DNA from: Lysobacteraceae bacterium
GTDB taxonomy: Bacteria; Pseudomonadota; Gammaproteobacteria; Xanthomonadales; Xanthomonadaceae
Assembly: GCA_023954075.1 (NCBI GenBank)
Contig: JAMLIV010000003.1
Span: forward strand, 1 to 64,000
DNA length: 64,000 nucleotides
Direction: 5' to 3'
The notes under the pieces were generated by a model that ran no database searches, had not been told where the DNA came from, and saw nothing but the letters and a program-made list of their open reading frames with translations. Shown here in pieces: positions 11,095-18,557 of the stretch (the stretch's first letter is position 1; each line of letters opens with the position of its first letter). Both the position numbers and the translations under genes were made by a program.

Positions 11095-12315
11095 TCATGT
11101 TCGCCATGCAGCGAGTGCCGCATCCAGTCGTGCCAAACCTTCAGCCACATCCTCGGCACCGATGTTCAGCGCCGGCACCAGGCGCAGCACGTCCGGCCCG
11201 GCCTGGAGCAGCAGCAAGCCCGCGTTGGCGGCATGATCGAGAATCTCCGCCGCGCGCCCGGAATGTTCCGGGCGCAGCACGGCGCCGAGCATCAGCCCGC
11301 GACCGCGGACTTCGGCAAACACCTGATGCTTTTCGTCCAGCGCATGCAGGCCATCGCGCAGCGCCTGCGCCTGCGCTTCGACGTTGTCCAGCAGCTCCGG
11401 CGCGGACAGCTTGCGCAGCGCCGCCCGAGCCACCGCGGCGGCCAGCGGATTGCCGCCGAACGTGGTGCCGTGGCTGCCGAAATCCAGCGTCTGGGCGGCG
11501 GCATCTGCCACCAGCAGTGCGCCGATCGGAAAACCGCAGCCCAGGCCCTTGGCCAACGTCATCGCATCCGGGCGAACCTCGTCCCACTGGTGCGCCCAGA
11601 GCCGGCCGGTGCGCCCCACGCCGCACTGGATCTCGTCGAACACCAGCAGCGCGCCCGCCGCGTCGCAGCGCGCGCGCAGGTGCGCGAGGAAACCGGGCGC
11701 TGCGGGAACGACCCCGCCTTCGCCCTGCACCGGCTCCACGATCACCGCCGCGACGTCGTCACCGAACGCCGCGTCGAAGCCGGCGACATCGTTGAACGGC
11801 GCGTAGCGGAACCCGCCCGGCAGCGGCTCGAAGCCGTGCTGGTATTTCGGCTGGGCCGTCGCCGTGACGGTCGCCAGCGTGCGCCCGTGGAAGGATCCCT
11901 CGAAGCTCAGGATGACGCGCCGCTCCGGACCGCGCCCGGCACGGGCGGCAAACCGGCGCGCCAGCTTGATCGCCGCCTCGTTGGCTTCCGCGCCCGAATT
12001 GCAGAAGAACACGCGCGAGGCAAAGCCGCTGGCGGCGATCAGCTCCTCGGCCAGGCGCAGCGGCGGCTCGGTGAGGAAGGCGTTGCTGGTGTGCCAGAGC
12101 TTTTGCGCCTGCGCGTGCAGGGCCGCGAGCAGGTCCGGGTCCCCGTGGCCCAGGGCGCTGACCGCGATGCCGGCGGAAAAGTCCACGTAGTCGCGGCCTT
12201 CGATGTCCCACACCCGCGCGCCGAGTCCGCGATCGAGCACCAGGGCGCGCGGGCGGTAGGTGGGCACGAGATGGCGGGCGGCGCTTTCGACCAGCGCGAG
12301 GGTTCGGTTGGACAT
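11095..12315 (-). CDS. argD: Acetylornithine/succinylornithine-type aminotransferase
   Basis: A 406-residue cytoplasmic class III PLP aminotransferase. It matches ArgD-type enzymes, which transfer an amino group between N-acetylornithine (or succinylornithine) and 2-oxoglutarate in arginine metabolism. Key motifs are FCNSGAEANEAAIKLARR (phosphate binding), FEGSFHGRTLATVTAT, EPVQGEGGV, LLVFDEIQCGVGRTG (PLP-ring Asp) and TLAKGLGCGFPIGALL (PLP lysine). The ATG at 12315 is preferred over an upstream alternative at 12342 because it begins at a normal N-terminus, MSNRTLALVESA. No other arg genes are nearby, so a catabolic role (ornithine or gamma-aminobutyrate) is possible. Confidence 0.85.
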   Translation of the reverse strand: MSNRTLALVESAARHLVPTYRPRALVLDRGLGARVWDIEGRDYVDFSAGIAVSALGHGDPDLLAALHAQAQKLWHTSNAFLTEPPLRLAEELIAASGFASRVFFCNSGAEANEAAIKLARRFAARAGRGPERRVILSFEGSFHGRTLATVTATAQPKYQHGFEPLPGGFRYAPFNDVAGFDAAFGDDVAAVIVEPVQGEGGVVPAAPGFLAHLRARCDAAGALLVFDEIQCGVGRTGRLWAHQWDEVRPDAMTLAKGLGCGFPIGALLVADAAAQTLDFGSHGTTFGGNPLAAAVARAALRKLSAPELLDNVEAQAQALRDGLHALDEKHQVFAEVRGRGLMLGAVLRPEHSGRAAEILDHAANAGLLLLQAGPDVLRLVPALNIGAEDVAEGLARLDAALAAWRT

Positions 12316-12340
12316 GGCGGACTCGCGGCGCAAAGCCGCC

Positions 12341-12346
12341 ATTGTA
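12341..12346 (-). promoter_or_regulatory. -10 box before argD
   Basis: On the minus strand the sequence TACAAT is followed directly by GGCGGC, 26 bp before the argD ATG. The same TACAATGGCGGC string recurs upstream of the M28 peptidase gene. No -35 box is visible at the right spacing, so this is a weak call. Confidence 0.35.
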
Positions 12347-12384
12347 GGCCGCTGCGCACCCGGTCGCGCCGACGCGAGGCCCGC

Positions 12385-13170
12385 TCAGATGGGCTGCATC
12401 GGAATTTCCGCCAGTCGCGCCCGCAGCGCCGCGATGCGCGCCGCGTCCACCGGGATCGATACCTCGTCGATGCGCGAAACCGGCCAGATGCCGCCCGAGT
12501 GGCAGCAGAACGCGCCGTCGAATCCGCGCGCGTCTTCCGGGGAAATTTCGCGCACCTGCGCGCGCGGGTCGGACTGCATCAACAGGTGCCGGGTGATGCC
12601 GTCGAGCTGCGGTGCCTGGGTCCATACCAGCGTCTCGCCGGAAAAAAAGCCGAGCGAGCAGGTCGCCCCTTCCGACAGGAAGCCCGCGCGGGTGCGCAGC
12701 ACCGCGTCGTCGAAGCCCTGCATCCGCGCCTGGCGACGCAGGTGGAAGAGCTCGAAACCGCCCAGATGCTTGAACCGCGGCAGGTAGCGCTCGTGGACGA
12801 AGGATCGCAGGCGTACCGCCTTCTCCGGCTCCGGAGCCGGCGGATCGACAAGGATCAGGGTGCGGATGCGCGCCGGCCCGGACATGCCGCGCGCATTCCA
12901 GTTGCCCGCCACGACGCTGATCCGCACCGAAGCGTCCGGCGTTGCGGCCAGCGCCGCGCGCAGGTCGCCGCGCAGCGCTTCGATATCCAGCCGCCCGTCG
13001 AACAGGGCGCGGGTGGCGCGCTGCAGGCGGATCAGGTGCAAATCCAGCCCGCGCACCGCGCCTTGGCGCACCTGCATCGTGGTGAAGTGGCCATAGCCGG
13101 TGCGCGTGAATCCGGCCAGGGCCTCGACTTCGGCCGGCGCGCCGTCGATGAAGACGCGGGTCGTGCTCAC
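12385..13170 (-). CDS. Class IV PLP aminotransferase, aminodeoxychorismate lyase-like
   Basis: A 261-residue cytoplasmic fold-type IV PLP enzyme, the family of PabC (4-amino-4-deoxychorismate lyase), branched-chain and D-amino acid aminotransferases. The N-terminus (YGHFTTMQVRQGAVRGLDLH) is PabC-like, the likely PLP lysine is in RFKHLGG, and the pyridine-nitrogen Glu is in GFLSEGATCSLGFF. The start is GTG at 13170, overlapping the glyoxalase stop in a GTGA, so translation is coupled. No pabA or pabB is nearby, so a role in folate synthesis is plausible but unproven; a D-amino acid or other amine donor reaction is also possible. Confidence 0.75.
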   Translation of the reverse strand: MSTTRVFIDGAPAEVEALAGFTRTGYGHFTTMQVRQGAVRGLDLHLIRLQRATRALFDGRLDIEALRGDLRAALAATPDASVRISVVAGNWNARGMSGPARIRTLILVDPPAPEPEKAVRLRSFVHERYLPRFKHLGGFELFHLRRQARMQGFDDAVLRTRAGFLSEGATCSLGFFSGETLVWTQAPQLDGITRHLLMQSDPRAQVREISPEDARGFDGAFCCHSGGIWPVSRIDEVSIPVDAARIAALRARLAEIPMQPI

Positions 13171-13589
13171 CAGCTGCCCGTATTGGGCATCGAGGCCCAG
13201 GGCTCGGCCGGCGGCAGCGGCGTTCCCTTCTGCAAAAGCTCCACCGAGATCAGGTCCGGCGAACGCACGAAGGCCATGTGGCCGTCGCGCGGCGGTCGGT
13301 GGATGGCGATGCCCATCGCCATCAGGTGCGCGCAGGTGGCGTGGATGTCGTCCACCTCGAAAGCCAGGTGGCCGAAGTTGCGCGCGCTGCCGTAGTCCTC
13401 GTCCGAGCCCCAGTTGAGGGTCAGCTCGATCTCGGCCTCGGGATTCGCCGGCGCGGCCAGGTAGATCAGGGTGAAGCGGCCGGCCGCGCTTTCGATGCGC
13501 CGCATTTCGCGCAGGCCCAGCCCGTCGCAGTAGAAGCGCAGCGATTCATCCAGATCGCGTACGCGCACCATCGCATGCAGATACTTCAC
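13167..13589 (-). CDS. Glyoxalase I family protein (VOC superfamily)
   Basis: A 140-residue cytoplasmic VOC-fold protein. It resembles lactoylglutathione lyase: the N-terminus KYLHAMVRVRDLDESLRFYC is the usual glyoxalase I opening. Metal-ligand positions are seen as His5 in the first strand, Glu in EIELTLNW, His in FGHLAFEV and Glu in ISVELLQ. The GTG at 13589 gives the family N-terminus; a longer open frame upstream has no resemblance. It is the first gene of a leftward group and overlaps the class IV aminotransferase gene by 4 bp. Detoxification of methylglyoxal is the family role; the substrate here is inferred. Confidence 0.85.
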   Translation of the reverse strand: MKYLHAMVRVRDLDESLRFYCDGLGLREMRRIESAAGRFTLIYLAAPANPEAEIELTLNWGSDEDYGSARNFGHLAFEVDDIHATCAHLMAMGIAIHRPPRDGHMAFVRSPDLISVELLQKGTPLPPAEPWASMPNTGSW

Positions 13590-13677
13590 GGGAGCCCATC
13601 CGATCGCTTCGCGCCAGGCGGCGCACCGCCGGCACGATAGCGCGCCCGCGTCGGGTTCCCAAGCCGGACAGAGAAAA

Positions 13678-13701
13678 CCCGCCGGGGCGGGCCGCGGCGG
13701 G
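13678..13701 (-). terminator. Rho-independent terminator after the ComEA-like gene
   Basis: On the minus strand CCCGCCG (plus 13695-13701) pairs with CGGCGGG (plus 13678-13684), followed by TTTTCTC. It lies 50 bp downstream of the ComEA-like stop codon. The stem is GC-rich and the loop is about 10 nt. Confidence 0.6.
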
Positions 13702-13750
13702 CGAGGGGAAAATCGCGCCGGAGCGGGGGAGCCGGGCGCGATGCGGGCTG

Positions 13751-14062
13751 TTATGGCTGCGCGGTGTCGGCCGGGGGACCGATGCGGATGCGCTGCCGGT
13801 TCTTTTCGAGCGTTTTGGGCCCGATACCCTTCACGCGGACCAGCTCGTCGGGGTGATCGAACGGGCCCTGTGTTTCGCGGTAGTGGATGATCGCCTCGGC
13901 GCGCGACGGGCCGACACCGTTCAGGCGCGCAGCCAGCTCGATCGCATCGGCATGATTGATGTCGACCGGCCCCGCGTCGGGTGCGCCACCCGCGGCGGCA
14001 GCGGTCGCCCAGAGCATCAGGGCCATGAGGCGGAAAAGCGGCAGGAGCAGGAGTTTCGACAT
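13751..14062 (-). CDS. ComEA-like helix-hairpin-helix DNA-binding protein
   Basis: A 103-residue exported protein. A signal peptide covers residues 1-24, then a helix-hairpin-helix pair: VDINHADAIELAARLNGVG and ELVRVKGIGPKTLEKNRQRI. This is the compact gammaproteobacterial ComEA form, which in the periplasm binds incoming DNA during natural transformation. It lacks the long linker and membrane anchor of Gram-positive ComEA. No other competence gene is in the window. A general DNA-binding role cannot be excluded, but export fits uptake. Confidence 0.85.
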   Translation of the reverse strand: MSKLLLLPLFRLMALMLWATAAAAGGAPDAGPVDINHADAIELAARLNGVGPSRAEAIIHYRETQGPFDHPDELVRVKGIGPKTLEKNRQRIRIGPPADTAQP

Positions 14063-14329
14063 GCAAGGCGTCAGGCGGACGAGCCGGAGGGTGGCGGGAC
14101 ACAGTCTCGCGCCAGCGTCGCGGCCCGGCGATCGGACGAAGACGCGCAGCGCCCTGCGATAAAGCCGCGGCCGCGCCTAGGAAATCTCCTACCCCATCCA
14201 GGCAGGACGATGCGCATCCGTCCGATCGCTCCGGGCTGCATCCCGCCACGACCGCGACGGGCGCGCATCGATTCGGGCATCGCGCTATGCTGCGGGCCAC
14301 TGCGACCCTGGATACCGGCCCACTGCACG

Positions 14330-14692
14330 ATGAGCACGCCGATCACCTTCGACCCCGATGCCCTCGCGCTGCTGCGCATGCTCGACGAGAGCGAGCCCGG
14401 CAGCAGCGCACGCCTGATCCGACTGTTCATCGCCGACGCGCCGGCCCTGCTGAGCCGCATCGAGCTGGGCCACGAGCGGCGCGACAGCGAAGAGCTCAAC
14501 CAGGCGGCCCACTTCCTCCGCTCCTCCGCGCTGGCGCTGGGCGCGACCGATTTGGCCGGCGCCACGCAGCGCCTGGAGCACCTGCCACCGGCCCAGTTCG
14601 GCAGTCGCGAAGCCGATGACCTGCTGGCCGCGCTGCGCGTCTGCCTGCGCGATACGCTGCTCGGCCTGCTGGCGCTTTCGCCCGAACTCTGA
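14330..14692 (+). CDS. Orphan histidine phosphotransfer (Hpt) domain protein
   Basis: A 120-residue single-domain cytoplasmic protein. The Hpt signature is NQAAHFLRSSALALGATDL, with the phosphate-accepting His in AAHFLRSS; the usual Lys after it is Arg here. Hpt proteins relay phosphate between hybrid sensor kinases and response regulators. No kinase or regulator is encoded nearby, so the partners lie elsewhere. The ATG at 14330 starts at MSTPITFDPDALALLRML, the normal Hpt opening; the frame is open further upstream but reads as non-coding. Confidence 0.85.
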   Translation: MSTPITFDPDALALLRMLDESEPGSSARLIRLFIADAPALLSRIELGHERRDSEELNQAAHFLRSSALALGATDLAGATQRLEHLPPAQFGSREADDLLAALRVCLRDTLLGLLALSPEL

Positions 14693-14754
14693 TTGCGGCG
14701 GCACGCGGCAGAGCCACCGGCACCGGCGGCACGCACGCCACGCACAAAAAGAAA

Positions 14755-14780
14755 GACCCGCTTCGCGAACGAAGCGGGTC
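14755..14780 (-). terminator. Terminator hairpin downstream of the EamA gene
   Basis: GACCCGCTTCG (14755-14765) and CGAAGCGGGTC (14770-14780) form a perfect 11-bp stem with a CGAA tetraloop. On the minus strand a TCTTTCTTTTTG tract follows, the form of a rho-independent terminator for the leftward EamA gene, 178 bp upstream. On the plus strand no T-run follows, although the hairpin could still protect the Hpt message. Confidence 0.7.
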
Positions 14781-14957
14781 CCTCCCTCCCCACATCTTGT
14801 GGGTGCGCATCCTACGGGCCAAGCGCGCATCGGGCACGCTGCACTGCACGATGGCCCGGTGGCTTGCTGCCTGCGAAGGCACCCGAGGCGCGCGGATTGC
14901 AGGCCGGGCGGGGCTGAAGCCTGCGGCCACGGCAGGCGATGGACGCAGCACGTAGGC

Positions 14958-15842
14958 TCAGGCAGGTCGCCGCGCGAGCCTTGCCTGGAGCCTGGGCCAC
15001 AGCGCGATCACCGCCAGTCCCGCCATCAGCAGCACCATGGCCTGGACCTTCCAGAGCGGCAACGCCTCGTCCAGCACGATGACCGAGGACAGCATCGCCA
15101 CCACCGGCACCAGCAGCGAGAACGGCGCGATGACGGCGGTCGGATGGCGCGCCAGCAGCCAGTTCCACGCGCCGTAGCCGAACAGGGTATTGGCCACGCC
15201 CTGCCACACCGCTGCTGCCCACGCCGGCCAGGACGCATCCGCGAGCGTCGCACCGATCGCACCCGCGCCTTCCAGCCACAGGCTGCACGCCAGCAGAGGC
15301 GGGATCGCGAACAGCGAGGACCAGACCATGAAGCCCAGCATGTCGACCCTGCCGGCGCGCTTTGCGATGAGGTTCGCCACCGCCCAGCACAGCCCGCCGG
15401 CGAGAGTGAGAAGCAAGCCGCGCGTGGTGACCGAGCCGTCCACGTTGGCGAACAGGACCACCAGTCCGGCCAGACACAGCGCCAGACCCACGCCCTGATA
15501 GCGGCGCAGGCGCTCGCGCAGGAACACCATCGCCAGGGCGATGGTGAAGAAGGCCTGGGTCTGGACCATGATCGAGGCAACGCCCGGGGTGATGTCTTCA
15601 CGCATCGCGATGAACAGCAAGCCGAACATGCCAAAACCCAGAAACAGGCCGTTTCCGGCAAGGAAGCGCCACGGCACCGCCGGGCGCTTGACCAGCAGCA
15701 CCCAAGGCAAGAGGGAGAAGGCAAACCGCAGGGTGGCGAACAGCAGCGGCGGGAACGCGTCGAGCCCGTAGCGGATCACGACGAAGTTCGTGCCCCAGAC
15801 CACGACCACGGCCAGCGTCAGGAGGAGGTGGGAAAGCGGCAT
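14958..15842 (-). CDS. EamA/DMT-family transporter
   Basis: A 294-residue inner-membrane protein with ten predicted hydrophobic segments in two five-helix EamA halves, the DMT (drug/metabolite transporter) layout. The opening LLTLAVVVVWGTNFVVIRYG is the classic EamA start; the second half begins at LLLTLAGGLCWAVANLIAKR. DMT proteins of this type usually export amino acids or other small metabolites; the substrate cannot be told from the sequence. Its last helix is followed by a short basic tail. It has its own downstream terminator and stands alone. Confidence 0.9.
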   Translation of the reverse strand: MPLSHLLLTLAVVVVWGTNFVVIRYGLDAFPPLLFATLRFAFSLLPWVLLVKRPAVPWRFLAGNGLFLGFGMFGLLFIAMREDITPGVASIMVQTQAFFTIALAMVFLRERLRRYQGVGLALCLAGLVVLFANVDGSVTTRGLLLTLAGGLCWAVANLIAKRAGRVDMLGFMVWSSLFAIPPLLACSLWLEGAGAIGATLADASWPAWAAAVWQGVANTLFGYGAWNWLLARHPTAVIAPFSLLVPVVAMLSSVIVLDEALPLWKVQAMVLLMAGLAVIALWPRLQARLARRPA

Positions 15843-15864
15843 GTTCCGGGGCCGGAATAAGAAG

Positions 15865-15887
15865 CGCCCGCGCACGGGGCGCGGGCG
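15865..15887 (-). terminator. Terminator after the M28 peptidase gene
   Basis: CGCCCGCGC (15865-15873) and GCGCGGGCG (15879-15887) form a 9-bp stem with a 5-nt loop. On the minus strand CTTCTTATTCC follows. It lies 47 bp beyond the M28 stop and just upstream of the EamA start, separating the two leftward genes. Confidence 0.6.
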
Positions 15888-15933
15888 GACGACGGGCGCG
15901 GCACCGGATCGGCACCGCGCTTGCGGGATGGGT

Positions 15934-17652
15934 TTACGGCGAGGGCGCGGGCGCGCGATCGGCGTCGCGTACCGCCCGGAACGGATTGCCCGGATACCAG
16001 TTCGGCCAGGCCGTGCCATCGGCCAGTTCGCGGCCCACCGCGTACAGCGCCTCCAGGTCTTCCACCACGCCGGAGAGATCCCAGTTCGGGTCGACCACGT
16101 CGGCGGGCTTGTGATAGCGGTTGACGCCGTACTCCTGTGCGATCGCCATGCCGTACTCCTCGCCCTTCTCGACGTGATCCAGCCCGGCGCTGGCGTACAG
16201 CGCCGGCACGCCGGCCTTGGCGAAATTGAAGTGGTCGGAGCGGAAGTAGAAGCCCTTTTCCACGCTGGATTCGCCGTGCAGCACGCGCCCCTGGCGCTCG
16301 GCGATCGGGCGCAGGATGTCCTCCAGCTCCGACGCACCGTAGCCGGTGACCACGATGTCGCGGGTGCGCCCGACGATGGTCATGGCGTCGATATTGATGA
16401 CGCCGGCGATGTTGCGCATGGGGAACGTCGGATGCGCAACGTAGTACTTGGAGCCCAGCAGGCCCGACTCCTCCAGCGTCACCGCCGCGAACAACACCGA
16501 GCGCTTCGGTGCCTGCCCGCCGCGCGCGAAGGCGTCCGCGATCTCGAGGATGCCGGCCACGCCCGAGGCGTTGTCGATCGCCCCGTTGAAGATCTGCACG
16601 CTGCCATCGGCAGCGGTCTGGGTGCCCAGGTGGTCCCAATGGCCCATGTAGACCACGGCCTCGTCGGGACGCTCCGTGCCGGGCAGGAGCGCGAGCACGT
16701 TCCTGGACTCGGACGCCTTGATCGTGCTCTTGAGCGCGACCGAGAGCGTGGCAGGCAGGGGGACGGACCGGAATCCGGGCTTGCTGGCCGCCCGACGCAG
16801 CGCTTCCAGCGACAGGCCGGACTGGGCGAACAGGTCCTGGGCGGATTCGCCGGTGATCCAGCCCTGCAGCGGCAGGCGCGGCTCGGGATCCTCGGCCGCG
16901 GGCAGGTCGTACTGCGCGCCGGTCCAGCCATTTTCGACCACGCTCCAGCCATAGCCCGCGCCGTCGGTGTCATGGATGATCAGCGCCGCCGCCGCGCCCT
17001 GGCGCGCGGCCTCTTCGAACTTGTAGGTCCAGCGCCCGTAGTAGGTCATGCGCTTGCCGCCGAACAGGGCCGGATCATCGACATGGAAGCCCGGGTCGTT
17101 GACCAGCATCACGACGGTCTTGCCCTTCACGTCGAGGCCGGCGTAATCGTTCCAGTTTTCCTCCGGTGCCACGGTGCCGTAGCCGACGAACACCATCGGG
17201 CTGTCGGTCACCTCGACCGCCGCCTGCCCGCTGCGGGTACCCGTCACCCACTGCGTGCCGAAGGCCCACTCCAGGGTCTTGTCCCTGACTTTGACCGTCG
17301 CGGCCACGGGCTCGGCGGTGGTCTCCACCATCGACACGGTCTGGTACCAGCTGTCGCCATTGCCGGGCTTGAGGCCCATGGCCTGGAAGCGGTCGCGCAG
17401 GTATTCGACCGTCAGGGTTTCGCCTCGGGTGCCCGGCGCGCGACCGGCGAATTCATCCGAGGCCAGCGCGGTGATGTCGGCGAGGAAGTCATCGGCGGTG
17501 ATCGCCGCATCGAACTGGTGCGGAGCCGGTGCGGTCGCCTGGGTCGGCGCGGGTACGGCGGCCGGATCGGGCGCGGTGGCAACGGGCTCGGACCGCCCGC
17601 AGGCGGCAAGCAGGGCGCAGGCCAGCACGGCCGGCAGCAGGGGGAATCGCAT
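15934..17652 (-). CDS. M28-family zinc aminopeptidase, lipoprotein with PA domain
   Basis: A 572-residue exported metallopeptidase. The signal ends in the lipobox LLAAC, so it is a lipoprotein. A protease-associated (PA) insert covers about 130-270 (FVGYGTVAPEENWNDYAGLD...AAALIIHDTDGAGYGW). The M28 zinc peptidase domain follows, with ligands visible in YMGHWDHLG (His338, Asp340), GAIDNASGVAGILE (bridging Asp), VTLEESGLLGS (catalytic Glu pair), INIDAM (Asp) and RSDHFNFAKAGVP (His). All ligands are present, so it should be active on peptides in the envelope or outside. The gene lies 62 bp after the VNG-repeat gene on the same strand, with a TACAAT box in the gap. Confidence 0.93.
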   Translation of the reverse strand: MRFPLLPAVLACALLAACGRSEPVATAPDPAAVPAPTQATAPAPHQFDAAITADDFLADITALASDEFAGRAPGTRGETLTVEYLRDRFQAMGLKPGNGDSWYQTVSMVETTAEPVAATVKVRDKTLEWAFGTQWVTGTRSGQAAVEVTDSPMVFVGYGTVAPEENWNDYAGLDVKGKTVVMLVNDPGFHVDDPALFGGKRMTYYGRWTYKFEEAARQGAAAALIIHDTDGAGYGWSVVENGWTGAQYDLPAAEDPEPRLPLQGWITGESAQDLFAQSGLSLEALRRAASKPGFRSVPLPATLSVALKSTIKASESRNVLALLPGTERPDEAVVYMGHWDHLGTQTAADGSVQIFNGAIDNASGVAGILEIADAFARGGQAPKRSVLFAAVTLEESGLLGSKYYVAHPTFPMRNIAGVINIDAMTIVGRTRDIVVTGYGASELEDILRPIAERQGRVLHGESSVEKGFYFRSDHFNFAKAGVPALYASAGLDHVEKGEEYGMAIAQEYGVNRYHKPADVVDPNWDLSGVVEDLEALYAVGRELADGTAWPNWYPGNPFRAVRDADRAPAPSP

Positions 17653-17687
17653 GGAGAACTCCAGGGATGTCCGGAACGGAAGCCGCC

Positions 17688-17693
17688 ATTGTA
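17688..17693 (-). promoter_or_regulatory. -10 box before the M28 peptidase gene
   Basis: On the minus strand TACAAT is followed by GGCGGCT, exactly as before argD. It also sits in the loop of a 7-bp inverted repeat AGCCGCC/GGCGGCT (17681-17700). No convincing -35 box is visible. Confidence 0.35.
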
Positions 17694-17714
17694 GGCGGCT
17701 TTCGCGACCGGGGC

Positions 17715-18386
17715 TCAGCGCTCGACCGGCTCGGCGTGGGCCACCTTGGCATCGGGCGCGATGCTGAGCGTCACCTCGCGCTCGAACACCAGGCGTCCTT
17801 CCACCGTGGCACCCGATTCGATCGTGACCTTGGGCGGCGCACGGCGGCCCAGCGAGATGCCCCGCGACCGGCGCACGATGATGTCGCCGCGCACCACGCT
17901 GTCGCGGCCGATGACAATGTCGCCATTCACCGTCTCGACGCTGCGCGCCACGCTCGCGCCCTGCAGCATGATGGTGCCGTTGACGTTCTCGATGCCGCCG
18001 CCGACCTCGGCGCGAGTCACCGTGATGGCCCCGTTGACCGCCTCGATGTCGCCGCCCACGCGGCTTCCCGCGCCAACGGTGATGCTGCCGCTGACGCTTT
18101 CCACGTCGCCGTCCACCACCACGTTCTCGCCGATGGAAATCCTGCCGTTGACCGTCTCGGCGCCGCCAATGCGGGCGTTCTCGGCCACCTCGATCCGGCC
18201 GTTGACCGTTTCGACGTCGCCCGCCACGACGCCCGAGGCAACCTCGATCGAACCGTTCACCGTGTCCAGGTCGCCGTAGCGCACGCCGACCTCGGTGCGG
18301 ATGCTGCCGTTGACCTTGCTGACGTCCTGTTGCGCCAGCGCCAGCGGGCTGGCGACGAGTGCAAGCACGAAGAGAATCCTGCGCAT
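17715..18386 (-). CDS. Exported beta-helical VNG-repeat protein (bactofilin/DUF4097-like)
   Basis: A 223-residue exported protein with a signal peptide MRRILFVLALVASPLALA. Residues 24-170 are eight degenerate repeats of 18-19 residues, each containing T/S/A-V-N-G-x-I and ending around GDVE, a pattern that folds as a stacked beta-helix in polymer-forming (bactofilin-like) and DUF4097-type proteins. A basic turn RRSRGISLGRRAPPK precedes the last strands. Unlike bactofilins it is exported. The start at 18386 has a strong AAGGAG ribosome-binding site 7 bp away; an upstream ATG at 18404 does not. It is probably co-transcribed with the downstream M28 peptidase gene. Function unknown. Confidence 0.78.
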   Translation of the reverse strand: MRRILFVLALVASPLALAQQDVSKVNGSIRTEVGVRYGDLDTVNGSIEVASGVVAGDVETVNGRIEVAENARIGGAETVNGRISIGENVVVDGDVESVSGSITVGAGSRVGGDIEAVNGAITVTRAEVGGGIENVNGTIMLQGASVARSVETVNGDIVIGRDSVVRGDIIVRRSRGISLGRRAPPKVTIESGATVEGRLVFEREVTLSIAPDAKVAHAEPVER

Positions 18387-18520
18387 GATCAAACTCCTTT
18401 TCATCTGGGGGAAACCGCCCGTCGAACGACGCCGCGCCACACCCGATGTGACGCTGCACCGCGACAGTGTCCTCGCGTTTGCGGCCCGCGGCCTGAACCG
18501 GCCGCAACGCCAGCATCCGC

Positions 18521-18526
18521 TATCAT
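18521..18526 (+). promoter_or_regulatory. -10 box before gpmI
   Basis: TATCAT lies 31 bp before the gpmI GTG, in the string CGCTATCATGCGCCC. No good -35 box is visible. The ATG inside this string is in frame with gpmI, but more likely reflects the promoter. Confidence 0.4.
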
Positions 18527-18557
18527 GCGCCCGTTTTTCACTGCCGGAAGTCACGCC

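Noticed and set aside
13853-14329. N-terminal extension of the Hpt protein
   Set aside because: The frame is open, but the residues are Arg/Pro/Ala-rich noise and overlap the ComEA-like gene; the Hpt fold starts at 14330.
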